Positions 13,154-24,874 of a stretch of DNA of 64,000 nucleotides are shown here, in pieces. Under the pieces are notes generated by a model. It did no database searches. It had not been told where the DNA came from and was given only the letters and a program-made list of their open reading frames with translations. This DNA is from Tetraselmis striata. Its lineage: Eukaryota; Chlorophyta; Chlorodendrophyceae; Chlorodendrales; Chlorodendraceae. The stretch spans positions 30,985 through 94,984 of the forward strand of contig VCJN01002542.1 of NCBI GenBank assembly GCA_006384855.1. Reading direction: 5' to 3'. The position numbers were made by a program, and so were the translations under genes. The first letter of the stretch is position 1; the number at the start of each line of letters is the position of its first letter.

Positions 13154-14468
13154 TCAGGCGTGGTCCCGCGGGCTGGGCGCCCCGCGCGAGGCGCTGCCCG
13201 GCGGCGGCACCGCGGAGCTCTCGCGCTTGACCGCCGCAAAGGGCAGCTCCTCCCGGCGCTCCGCCAGCGCCTGCACGTCCTGCTCCAGCACGCTGCGCGG
13301 CACGCGGCCCACCGCGATCGCCTTCTCCCCGCCCTGCGCGTCCAGGAATACGTACTCCGGGATGCCGGTCACGCGGAACCGTCCCACCTGCGCGGGCCGA
13401 GCAGCGCGGAGAAATGAGACGGGCGCGCTCGGAATCCTCCTCCTCGCCTGCATCCGCATCTGCACCCCCCCCCCCCCCCCCCAAACATACACACACACAC
13501 ACACACACACATTTATGTATGTATGTGCGTTCTTTAACTAGGAGTGTGTGTAAGGTAAGGCTTTCCATGCGCCACTAATGACATCCATGCCTGAGATGCA
13601 ATTATGCACACAAAACGCTCCACAACATGATATGCCTGCCTACAATCATGCGCCAAGCGGGGGAGGATACATATGGTGATTTGGGGGGGGGGGGGGGGGG
13701 GTACCTCCTCCGCCCACTTGGGGTTGTCGATGTTGAGCATAACGAAGTTGACGTCCTCGGCGTAGCGCTGCTCCACGGCCAGCGTGTCGGGCACCATCTC
13801 GCGGCACGTCTCGCACCTGCCAAGCGCAGCCAAGCAGGGCCCACTCAGCCGCCGCCCTTTGTAGACCGCGCAGCACGCCCGCCCCCCCCCCCCCCCCCCC
13901 CCCCCACCACCAACACACACATTGCCGTCACGGCGCTTTGGGTTTTCCTACATGTCATTGGTTCGGGGGCCCATTGCAAAGGCTAGAAGATTACCATCCT
14001 CCTTGTTGTGAAACGTTTCAGAATACATCACGAATGTGGCACGGATAATCAAACCCTAAAACAAAATCAAACTCAGCGATGCGTAGCAATGCCTTGTTGG
14101 GGGACCCCTCAACCCGACGAAATGCGGCTTCTTCCGTTTCCCTCACATCCAGCTCAGCTTGGCTCTACAAGCCTAGCGCACCAGTTGGCGTAGAACTCGA
14201 CCAGCGTGGGCCGCGAGTTGCGCAGCGCCTCGTTCAGCGGCACCGAGTCCGCCTGCAGCGCCGCCAGCGTGGGGGCGCCCCCCAGCAGGCGGGTGGCCGC
14301 AAACAGCACCGCGCCCGCGCCCACCGCCGCGATGGCCAGGGTGGCGCTGGAGCCGGATGAGGCGGTGCCCTGCTCCCCGCTGGACGAACCTGGAAAGTGA
14401 GAGGGGGGGGGGGGGGGGGGGGGGACTCTTAGCGCGCGGCGCAGGCTCTTCGACAGTAAGAGAGCCAT
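13154..14468 (-). CDS. HCF164: Thylakoid thioredoxin-like protein (HCF164 type)
   Basis: HCF164 is a thylakoid-anchored, lumen-facing thiol oxidoreductase that works with CcdA in cytochrome b6f assembly. Firm exons are 13154-13387, 13705-13816 and 14182 to about 14369/14389. A hydrophobic anchor ([19 protein letters not shown]) precedes the thioredoxin fold. Joining AACTG to GTGCGAGACGTGC rebuilds the active site WCETC, as in HCF164 (WCEVC). The family stretches [23 protein letters not shown] and VGRVPRSVL follow. The N-terminus is open. ATG 14468 ([14 protein letters not shown], transit-like) fits if the acceptor lies before 14369, giving 191 residues. ATG 14493 fits an acceptor before 14389, giving 206. 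The first is preferred for its transit-like start. The donors of the first and third exons are GTCCCC and GTACCC, each leading into poly-C. Confidence 0.88.
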
Positions 14469-14493
14469 CCGTTATGTGACTTGCAAGTAACAT

Positions 14494-17417
14494 AAAGGAG
14501 ATGGAATACTTTTTATACTTGAAAGTTACGCGATGTGCAGCTAGGGATAGCTAGGGTATTACTATGCCCTACTCGCACAGCGTACATCACGGCCATGTGG
14601 CGTGAGTCATGTGCCACGAGCGCGTGCCGACGCTCACGCTGTTGCCGCTTCGACATTTCATATTAAAATATCCAACCGCCGATGCGCGATGAAAAACGGT
14701 CAGTTTGCTGGTGCGCAGTGAAAAGTGCTGCAAAATTATAGCCGGGCGGGGCGCAATTTACAAGCTGGCGTCGCGGTCTCTGCCTTGCTGGCTCGCACCC
14801 GCGCCCGTCGCCCAAGCCCGCCATTGTTACGTGTATGTTTTTGTTTGGTCGTGGCGGATGTGATGGGATTGGAACCTGCGTGCCTCGCGCCGCGCACGCA
14901 GGGAGCGACTTTGAAGCCACCCGGTGCCCATAGGCAAAAGCGACAGAAGCCTCGATCCTTTTAGCATCACATAAACAGCGACCACCCCACGTGCACCGTC
15001 GGGACAGATGAGTCAATGCAGGCAGAAGTAAAGGGGTGCTGTTATTTTGTGACGTGTAGTAGTAACGTACTGTGGGTACTTATTGTAAAGTTGTATATTC
15101 CAGCGGGTACCGCTGAGTAATCCTTAGATAGTAATCCTTAGTTAGTATAGCTTTTAGCATAGCTTTCAGTATAATCCTTAGTGTAGAACTAAAAGTAAAG
15201 TTCGCCCCGGGTCTTCGGCCGAAGCCGCTCCAGAACTTGACCTCGTACGCCAACCGCAGTCGCAAGTCTGGCATAAAGCCATTTGATCGTTGCCTCATTC
15301 GAACCCCGAAGGGCCAATGCATCAAACCAGGCAAACCCGGAACACGGGCCCGGTCGATGTTGCCCTGAAATGACAGAGCCGGGAAGCGATCCGGGGACCT
15401 CCTGAGTAGGAGACCACGGCTCTACCGAGCGGCGGACAGGCAACGAGGCCTGTCGTACAGTCCTATCGCCGTCGGCAGGACTCATCGTCGCGATATAAAT
15501 CTGTCGCGCATTGTTGCTGATAGTTAAAAATATAGTCGCTACAGCGACTCTAGAGTAGTTCCATGCTACCTGATGGTAGCTAAAATGATGATAAATTGAT
15601 GAATTGCGTCTTAAGGCCCACATTTTTTAGGCCGGCAACTGCTGTCGGGCATATGTTAGCCCGCTCATCACGGCAACAATATATGTAGATTTTTGTGGCA
15701 ACACGCGCGCGCCGCAAACCCCTCGCAAAACCGAGCTTTTGTCCGATGTGCGCTTCGTCACGAGGACTTCAGTTTTCCTACCCTGGAACTAGTCGCTACT
15801 TTGTAGATGGTTATTATTTAGATTGTATTATAAGGAGACTTTTCAAATGGAGATACATGGCTGCTAGCCAGGGGCTCTCGACAAATAAAATGCGGACCCA
15901 TTTTTAAATGATTATTACGGTATGCAATCGTCCCTACAAGTATGAGTACTGTTTAGTATGTTGGTAAAAAAAAACATGGGGCGCAGAAAATCGCATATTA
16001 CAGGTATACTCAATCAGAAGCTGGCGAATGGCAACTCAGGCGAAGCCAATCCCGCCAGCCTCGCCGCGCGGCAGCGAGCAGCATGGCGAAACACCGCCTC
16101 GTCCCGTGTGTGTGTGATGTTGTGGCAGCACATCGCATACTGCATCGTTCCGGCGTAGGTCGACTGCGGGCACACCGGCTGCCTGGCGCGGCGATCCGGG
16201 CGGCGCCGACGGGCGGCCACGTCAGCACGCGAGCGGCGAGCGGCGCTCTCGCGCTATGGTCGGCTTGGGCAGGGAGGTGGGCGCACCTGGCTGTGGCAGA
16301 GGGGGGGGCGGCGTGCGTTCGCTGCCTTTTCCGCCCTCGCCCTCGCCTGCGGCGCGCACGAGCCTCGAGGTGCGCGCGCGGGGGGACGCCCGTAGGACTG
16401 CTGGGGTCGGGGCTGGGCGTGTGGCGGGGCTGCCGCGGAGGACGGCCGGAGCGGACAGCATCCCCGTAGAAATAGTGGAGACGCGGGGGATATGAGTAAC
16501 GCGGGGGGCACTGACTGTAAACCTTAAGCGACGGACGTGGCACTGGTAGTTGTGAGGGCCGTGCTCACTTGTGGGGGGGGGGGGGGAGGCAGGTCGTAGA
16601 CGTGAAGCCGGCTGCCAGGCCCGCGAATTGCTGGCGCTCGAGTTGTTCGTCGTCGTCATTGCTCCGCCGATCACCCGGATGATGATGATGCATCCTCACC
16701 CTGATGGCGGATGATGATGAACTGTTGCTGTCGTCCGCCGCCCGCGCGCCCGACAGTCTGACGCATAAATCCTTAGATGAAGGTCAACTCCCTCGGATAA
16801 TAAAAACCTAACTCCCTCGGATGAAATCGATATAATCCTTTTATTTATATATATATAAGGATAATATATCTCTATATATATTACTATATTATATATAGTA
16901 ATACATAGTCCGCGAGCAGTACCAAAATTAAAAAAAGCTCGCCGAGTATTTAAAAGCATTATTACGGATTGCTCTGCCAGCAGGACGAGCAGCGGTCTAT
17001 GATGATGCGGCGGCGCAGCAGCGAACCGCGGCTTATGCTCGTCTAATGGCTCGCTCGTCTAGCTATACGTCATGGTTTCGGAGCAGCAAGCCACGCGCGC
17101 GGCGCGCTGTACGACTACTGCGCTTGTATTTTGTGCCGCGGGATTATATAAGGATTTTACTACCCTGTAGCGACCTGAGGATCATCCACAAACGCTAAGG
17201 CAAGACAGAATCATAATATCCCGGGGCGGGGATATGTGCGGAGGACAAAGCTCCCCCCCACCCTCTCCGTCCTCCTTACCCTCCTCCACAAAACCTATAC
17301 ATCTAGCTACATATGAAGCCAGGATTTCGCCACCTCTCCCCATCGTGCCCGATTCCTAGCCATCGAAGAAAGTTTACGCCGACCGCTGACCGCGACGAAG
17401 GTCGTGGCCTGTCGACG
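14494..17417. other. Intergenic region, mostly without recognisable content
   Basis: About 2.9 kb between the divergent HCF164-like and metallophosphatase genes. It contains the SINE-like copy at 15183-15440, followed leftwards by several TAAGGATTA-type short repeats (15120-15185). Around 16830-16910 is a very AT-rich stretch with TATA palindromes, and a G-run lies near 16572. Open frames here show no family similarity. Confidence 0.5.
15183..15440 (-). mobile_element. SINE-like retroelement with tRNA-related head (copy 1)
   Basis: On the minus strand a tRNA-like head starts at 15440 (CCTGTCCGC). It has a D-arm-like GCTCGGTAGAGC (A box), an anticodon-like hairpin with TACTCA in its loop, and the B-box-like GGATCGCTTCC. 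A body follows that is clearly homologous to the plus-strand copy at 50171-50460; shared blocks include TCGGGGTTCGAATGAGGCAA, ATGCCAGAC, CGACTGC, GTTGGCG, GAGGTCAAGT and the end GGCGAACTTT. The anticodon loop is one base short and the T-arm is imperfect, so this is a tRNA-derived element, not a working tRNA. Such elements are transcribed by Pol III and moved by LINE enzymes. No target-site duplication was identified. Confidence 0.72.
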
Positions 17418-17728
17418 ATGCGGTGCCTCGGCGCGGCGCCGCTTATATTCTTGCCGATGTTTCTCGCCGCCGCCGAGCACGCAGCAGCCAGCACACGACA
17501 CCGCCTTGGCGTGCGGGGAGCGTGGCGCGGCTCAAGCGCTCCACGGCCGGCGCGGATCGCGGGGCTGCTGCGGGCGGGCGGGCTGCGGCTTCGGGCGGAC
17601 GGCTCGTTCAAGGTCCTGCAGGTGGCGGATACGGTGAGGCGGCCGCCCCGCATGCTGTGCAGCCAATCATATGTGTACATATGTCTGCGCATCCGCTCAT
17701 AGACACGCGTGAAGAGAGCGCACTCCGG

Positions 17729-17761
<33 letters not shown>

Positions 17762-19726
17762 CTAGTTGGGTTGCTACCCGCCTAAAATCGAGAGCAAGTG
17801 TTGCCCTGCAATGAATGATGCGTATATTTACTGGGTGTATTGCAACGTCGCCGTATTGCAACGTCGCCCTTCGTCGCGGCTTCGCATGAACAGCACTTTG
17901 GCGAGAACCACTGGGACGCATGGGGGGCGGAGCAGGACGCCAACACGACGCGCCTGCTGCGGGGCCTCTTGCGCGCAGAGGATCCCGACCTGGTGGTGTT
18001 CAGTGGTGACCAGGTACGCCGCCACCGTGCAGGGCCCTTTCTATGGCATCATAACGTGCGCATCGGAAGAGCCGATAGCGCCAGTTAAGGCACCGCCGGG
18101 GATAACAACGCGGATCAATGATACCGACGTACCGTTCCCGGTGGCGGGTGCTGTCCCCGGGGCCGCCCCTCCCCAGATCAGCGCCAACAACATATATAAG
18201 AACGCGACCGCCTTCTGGCGGTTGCCGACAGCGCTGGCGGAGGAGGCCGCCCGGCCGCACTGGGTGGCGCTCTTCGGCAACCACGACGACATGCCGCTCG
18301 ACAGCGGCGCGGCGGCGGCGGCGTTCCACGTGCGGGAGGGCACGCCCGCGCAGACCAGCCGCCGGGACTTGCTGGCCTACAGCGCGGCGAGGCCGCGCTG
18401 CGCCACGCCGCGCATGTACACCAGCCGAGCGGGCGGCGCCGGCATCGGCTACCTGCTGCTGCGCGCGCCGGGCAACGGCGCGCCGCCGGTGGCGGTGCTG
18501 TGGTTCCTGGACACCGGGGGCGGCTCCCTGCCGCAGGCGCTAGAGGAGGTGCGCCATCAACCAGCACTGTGTATATCGGGGGCATATATACACAGCCGAT
18601 GCGCCTGACAATGACCTTTATTATTATTTCATTGCACAGGTGTGTACTCGTACATAGTTGCTAGTTGCGTATGCCGACACACACAGATATAACCCCGCCC
18701 GTATAAGCAGTATGTCAAGCTTCATCGGGAAGGAATTGTACTTAACCCTAAACCCTAAACCTGCAGCTATTAGACAAAGTGGGACACATTGTGGAGACAC
18801 ACCAGGGGACACATTATGGAATAGGTGCACTGACTATTCCATGTCTCCACAAATGGAGTATTATTATCCTCACTGTTGTGCCCGTGCAGCGTTCCTTTGT
18901 ACGCAAAGCCCCCGTTGCTGACAGAATGATGCTCCCCGGCGGGTGCCCCGCCCGGCCAGGACCAGCTCACCTGGCTGCAGTCGGCCAGCGTGGAGCTAGC
19001 CGCCGCGCACGGGACGCTCCCGGGCCTGGCGTTCCTCCACATCCCGCTCCCGGAGTACCGGGAAACCGTGGGCCCGGCCTCCGGAGGCGAGAGCCAGGTG
19101 AGTGACCCCACGCCAGACCGACTGCCCTGGCGGACGAATTTGGTCTCTGTGACAAAGCAAACGGAGACGGCGTTGTCGCCATGCTAGCCAGTAAGGATCC
19201 GCGTCAGGTATCAAATAGGTCAAAGAATGATCGCGATGAGATGCATCGGACAGGTCAGGGGTTGCGTCATGGTGTTGATATGTGCGAGCCGACTTGTCTT
19301 GATTCTTGATCTCAAGCCGGCCACGCTTGATGTGGATCCTCACCAGCCGGGGGCCGACCCCGTGACGCCCCGCCCTGGCCGCAGCGCTGGTCCTGCTTCG
19401 GCATGGCGGCGGACGGCGGCGTGGCGCCCGTGCATCGCGCGCCGCGCGGCGCACTGGCCGCCCTGGCGGCCGCCGGCACCCGCGCCGTCACCGCGGGGCA
19501 CAACCACGGCAACGACTACTGCTGCACCGCCGCCGCGCTGCCCGCGCTGTGCTTCGGGCGGCACAGCGGCTACGGCGGCTACAACCACGGCTGGGAGCGC
19601 GGCGCGCGCGCCTTCACGCTCCACGTGCCGCGGGCCCCCTTGGCGCCGTGCGCTTGGAACCTAACCACCCACGTGCGGCTCGAGTCCGGCGCCATCACAA
19701 ACGTCGGCCAGCTGGGGGCGTGCTGA
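17418..19726 (+). CDS. PAP28/29-type metallophosphatase (calcineurin-like phosphoesterase)
   Basis: Member of the DCR2 / plant purple acid phosphatase 28-29 family of dinuclear-metal phosphoesterases, probably secreted or vacuolar. Exons 17418-17633, 17894-18013, 18177-18548, 18960-19097 and 19385-19726 join in phase to 395 residues. MRCLGAAPLIFLPMFLAA looks like a signal peptide. Metal-ligand blocks appear in order: VADTHF (D-x-H, across the first intron), VFSGDQ, LFGNHDD, FLHIPLPEY and AGHNHGNDYC (G-H-x-H). WFLDTGG and GYGGYNHGW are also family features. The frame is open upstream to an earlier ATG at 17313, but the ATG at 17418 places the signal peptide at the start. Intron 1 holds a 31-nt G-run on the sense strand. 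The substrate is not deducible; Arabidopsis relatives are often called inactive, yet all ligand blocks are present here. Confidence 0.9.
18742..18760 (+). repeat. Short interstitial telomere-like repeat
   Basis: Two to three tandem CCCTAAA units lie inside intron 3 of the metallophosphatase gene. CCCTAAA is the Arabidopsis-type telomere repeat (TTTAGGG). The tract is too short to be a telomere. Confidence 0.6.
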
Positions 19727-22700
19727 TGGGCCATGACGGGTCGCTTTTTGGCCGGCTTGTCCCCCAGTCGGCGATAACCTGCACAACATGCCAATCTTCA
19801 ACTTCTGTATGGTGAGGGACGGAAGGGGCGCGGGGCTTGGAAACAACGGAGGCCGGCCCTAGCGTGAGCCGTAATTACACCATTTGCGTGATTCCCATAG
19901 TGGTTAGACATAGCAGGCCCTCAGAACACCCGAGTCTGGGCGCCGGAGAGCCAGCATACTGGCGTGTTTTAATTTTAATTTCTGTACGTAGGTTGCTTCG
20001 GATCCGATCTAGCGCCGCCCTGCCGCGTCACTCGCCCATGAGGTGTGAGCAGCCTCTCCATCTGGCCAGCCGCAGTATACCATGTATAGAACCTCGGCAG
20101 CCGACGACCGCCATGGGAAGTTATGACTGAAGACGATCATCGGCAGGTGTAGTGATGTGGCATCGCTACAACTGGGTAGAGACCACTCGTTTTTTGTACA
20201 TAATTATGGTGCAATGAGAAACACGGTCATTCGTTGCTCCAGCATGGCCCTCCGCCCGCTACTTGCACAACTCGGCGGTACAGCGACACTCCGCCGGCCT
20301 CCATCGCGAGCGAGTGAAAACAATAATAATGACGACAATAATAATAATCATCATAATAATATCATTGTCATAATCATAGTATAAGAGTATCATAGTATCA
20401 TAGTATCATATTCATATGCAGGTTACGTATGCATTATACGTATTACTTCTACCCTCCTATAGTTCTAGCGGCATTACCTACCCGTGGCATCACAGACACG
20501 CTGCCAGTCGAGGGGCAAATGACGGCGGGTATAGTATGCTGCTATGGTTGAACAAGCCCGTCCCGGAGGCTCGGGGGTTGCGAAAGGGCATATCACCCGA
20601 CCTGAATTGGATGCCTGGCTGTAGCACTGCAGGATATATGCTGATTGCGCCCGCCTCACGCATGCTTGCAGATGTGTATTGGATGCCGGGTCGCTATTTC
20701 AAATGTTGTATGCTGTGAAATATCATGTAATGTATTATATGCCTACATAATACATTGTCCGAGCTAGCTGGTCATCCGCATTTCGGCCCCTTTATCGTTG
20801 GTTAGACATAATATGTATCGGCGTAATTTTTTCATCATGTTTTCCAGCAGACGTTATACATCCCAATTGTTTCGCTCATTTTGTCATCACGCACCTTTGC
20901 ATCACTGTCTAGTACCATCAGGGCCTTTGGCCAAGGGCGGGCATTGTTGCGTAAAAGCTCATCACGCTGTGCTTTCTCAGACACTGAAGCGCGCGGTACA
21001 GGGAATACAAGTGTGCGCCCGCCAGCCGTTCAACCATGTACGTGTGAGCTGGAACCGAGACACGTCCTGCGTTTCTATGTGTGCTACATAGTATTTGAAA
21101 GTAATTTCCTATCTGCTAGCGGTGCATGTGTACATGCGCAGCACCGCTGTTATTTTTCATCTTCGGAGGATTGTACCCGGTGTTAGTACACATGTCATCA
21201 TTGAAATCGAATCATCAGCGCACAGCAGTATTAATAAATAGGCGTGTATACTGCTGCAACGCGTTGGATTGTATAGTATTACAAGTCAGTTGCACACCGC
21301 CGCACCTCGCGGCAGGAGCGCTCACAGCGCTGGCGGTTATTGTTGCAAAATAACCAGAGGATATACCAGTGACATGCATGATTGCCCAGGCCCAAACTCG
21401 TCCGTCGCTCGTGATACGCTCCATAATAAGTACATATATAATGCGCGGGCCACCCCCGCGCCAATGAACGGGAGTAATAAGCAAATAATGCAGTGCGTGC
21501 GAAGGGGGTACCTACGTGAGCAGCAGTGCAGCAAGCATTTTGCTTCCGCCCGCCCAATTCATGCGGTCATGCACAGCAATGAGGCACCCGCCGTATGATC
21601 CCGCCCTGCGGCAATGCGCGCCAGCAATACTAGAGACTTCCATTGCAGATAACTATAGATTATACATTGCATGCTTGGGTGCTGTAATTAAGTTTTTACT
21701 ACGTTTGTTACTGCTACTGCTGCCGCAAGGAAGTACTGCTGCCACCTCTGCTTGGGCGTAGGAGGCTTGCATAAATGCATTCTGCTATGAAGGCGCATAG
21801 TTATACTGTATATACTTCAAGGCACCATCTGCTAAGGGCGGCAGCATAAAGCGATATTGCTTGGTCGTCAAGGCGGTGAGAATACCCACGCGCGGTAGAT
21901 TCCGTGTGAATAGACTTTTGTGGACCACTGTACGAACATTTTAAAGCAATATAATGACATCAAACAACGCCAAATAGGTCCGGACTACCTAGCCGGGGTA
22001 CATAACAGATGGTAGCGAGGACCTAGTCTCTGCCATTATTTGTCATCACATCTGTACGACACAAAAGTTGAAATGCAATGTAATGTACATAGTATAGCGG
22101 CGACGATCCCAGTCTCGGGACCGGGCGAGGTATGGGGACTGTAGCAGGTACGTAAATATTCAAGACGTTGTTATTTTTCAGGCATCACCGGAGCCCATCG
22201 GAAGCGCCATTTCTGAACTTAGTATCATGTACGCAGGGGACGGGTACTTCCGGCACACCAATGATATAGCGCCACCGCCACTACTGCGCAATAGTACTAC
22301 GCCACTACAGCTACAGCTACCGCGTTTTTGTAGCGCTGCTGCGGCACATGTACAACCTGCAGCGGCGCCATGCGGGGTGATACTGCCCAGAAGAGCGCAG
22401 CAACTGGCGCGTGCACTGATGCTGTGACACCGCCGAGCAACCTGGATTCAGAGTCATAGGGATTTGAGGTTTCGCCCCCGGGACAGTAGGACATGCACCA
22501 ATGAATCGTTTGTAGCGTCTCTACGGCGCCCTTTCAACGCCGAGCCGTTCCGGCAGCATTGCAGTTACAAAAGAAGCCCTGGGTCGGTGACGCTCCGTTA
22601 AAGGCATCCAGCAAATTGCCAAAGCATTTCGGAAGATGTATTTCCCAAGACTAAATTCGCAAGACTAATTGGAGGCCAGTGACGGATTTCCGTTCCCAAC

Positions 22701-23237
22701 TCGGGAAATTTCACCCTCTACCAAAGCACCACCTTCGAAATACCCGTCACTTAGTACGCGGTGAAAAGTGCTGGCATTATTTACATTTTGCAGCAGGCGG
22801 GTCCTGCACCAGCAGTGTCATGGCGGGTACTAACGCGTGGAATGCTATCACATTGGTGCGCGCATATTACATCATCCGCTGGCCGCACAACAACAACGCC
22901 AGCCAGGAAGCTCCATGCGATCCCTGCGCAGTGCCGGCTGTCTCACCATCGGCCGAAAATGCCACTCCTTAAAGTGTTGGCCACTCTGCTGTCGGCTCGC
23001 CTAGGGATGCTGCTGCCGCCACGCGGGGTCGCTCAGGCCTGTGGGAAGCGACGCCAAACCCGGTCCAGCAGGAAGGAGAGGAGGGGGGGGGGGGGGGGGG
23101 GGCATCAGTCCCCGCGCTCCGACGTATACGCCTGATCCCACAAGTCGCGGCAGGGAGCGGCACAAATGTACTCATCGAAACTTATTAGCTAGAAGTGCTG
23201 CCGTCATAAGAAAATAGGTACATAGACTGATATCTCC
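19727..23237. other. Intergenic region, no recognisable gene
   Basis: About 3.5 kb, moderately AT rich. It contains simple AAT/ATC-rich sequence near 20320-20420 and a G-run at 23084-23102. The open frames are all short and resemble no family known to me. No RNA gene was recognised. Confidence 0.5.
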
Positions 23238-24750
23238 CCCTTTTACCACGGCTCCGAAACCAATGAAACCAATACGAAATATCCGCATGTCATCTATCTG
23301 CAGGCAGCCACATATATACCCATATATCCGGTACACGGGCCGCCGAGTACCGATTAGCATATATCGCGCCATACGCGCACCGATCACGGGCAGCCGCGTA
23401 CCGGTACACCCAACATTCCATCCCGACAAATCCGAATTTTGGGTGAGCAGGGATTCGAACCAGTGACCTCGTGGCTCGCAGCCAAGGCTCCGAAACCAAT
23501 GAAACCAACACAATAGATTCGCATGTCATATATCTGCGGGTAGCCGCATTTATACCCATATATCCGGTACGCGGGCCGCCGAGTACCGATTAGCATATAT
23601 CGCGCTATATGAGCACCGATCACGGGCAGCCGCGTACCGGTACACCCAACATTCCATCCCGACTAATCCGAATTTTGGGTGAGCAGGGATTCGAACCAGT
23701 GACCTCGTGGCTCGCAGCCAAGGCTCCGAAACCAATGAAACCAACACAATAGATTCGCATGTCATATATCTGCGGGCAGCCGCATATATACCCATATATC
23801 CGGTACACGGGCCGCCGAGTACCGATTAGCATATATCGCGCTATATGAGCACCGATCACGGGCAGCCGCGTACCGGTACACCCAACATTCCATCCCGACT
23901 AATCCGAATTTTGGGTGAGCAGGGATTCGAACCGGTGACCTCGTGGCTCGCAGCCAAGGCTCCGAAACCAATGAAACCAACACAATAGATTCGCATGTCA
24001 TATATCTGCAGGTAGCCGCATTTATACCCATATATCCGGTACACGGGCCGCCGAGTACCGATTAGCATATATCGCGCTATGTGAGCACCGATCACGGGCA
24101 GCCGCGTACCGGTACACCCAACATTCCATCCCGACTAATCCGAATTTTGGGTGAGCAGGGATTCGAACCGGTGACCTCGTGGATCGCAGCCAAGGCTCCG
24201 AAACCAATGAAACCAACACAATACATTCGCATGTCATATATGCGGGTAGCCGCATATATACCCATATATCCGGTACACGGGCCGCCGAGTACCGATTAGC
24301 ATATCTCGCGCTATATGAGCACCGATCACGGGCAGCCGCGTACCGGTACACTACCCAACATTCCATCCCGACTAATCCGAATTTTGGGTGAGCAGGGATT
24401 CGAACCAGTGACCTCGTGGATCGCAACCAATGCTCCGAAACCAATGAAACCAACACAAACGATCCGCATGTCATATATCTGCGGGCAGCCGCATATATAC
24501 CCAAATATCCGGGACTCGGCTACTACATCCAGCACTCGGCCATATACCCGGTACACGACCAGCCGAGTACCGGTATATGTCGCCCTGTTCGAGTATCAAT
24601 CGCGGGCAGCCCAGTATCGGTGTGGGAACAGCTAAGAGGAGCCCATCCCGACTAATTCGAATTCCGGAGATAAGAGATTCGAACTACCAGTGACCTCCTG
24701 GATCGCAGCCAAGGTTCCGAACCCATTGAAAGCAATACAAAAGCTCCGCA
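23238..24750 (-). repeat. 236-bp tandem array with a tRNA-like core
   Basis: Five units repeat every 236-237 bp (anchor GGATTCGAAC at 23451, 23687, 23923, 24159 and 24396). There is a partial first unit from 23238 and a diverged last unit near 24675. On the minus strand each unit carries an A-box-like TGGTTTCATTGG, the motif GGTTTCGGAGC, an anticodon-like loop CTGCGAG/T, a variable-loop-like AGGTC and a consensus Pol III B box GGTTCGAATCC. The T-stem pairs poorly, so these are not functional tRNA genes. The order and spacing fit a tRNA-derived unit, perhaps a SINE amplified in tandem. The array lies just past the 3' end of the sialidase-like gene on the same strand. Confidence 0.85.
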
Positions 24751-24874
24751 TGTAGTCTGCGGGCGGCCTCCTCATACTGTTTGGCGCACAGTATTTTCTT
24801 CTGTATATGTCGCCGTTAAACATATACACGGGCAGCTGAGTACCGGCATATTGCGCTACACGATCGAGTATCGA

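Noticed and set aside
15360-15440. A tRNA gene on the minus strand
   Set aside because: The anticodon loop is one base short, and the sequence continues into a body shared with 50171-50460, so a SINE head fits better.
17731-17760. The long homopolymer runs as sequencing errors
   Set aside because: Run lengths may be inexact, but their consistent placement and strand relative to splice sites cannot come from random error.
23238-24750. Functional tRNA genes in tandem, or a CRISPR array
   Set aside because: The B box is good but the T-stem and acceptor stem do not pair, and a unit of 236 bp without separate spacers is not a CRISPR array.
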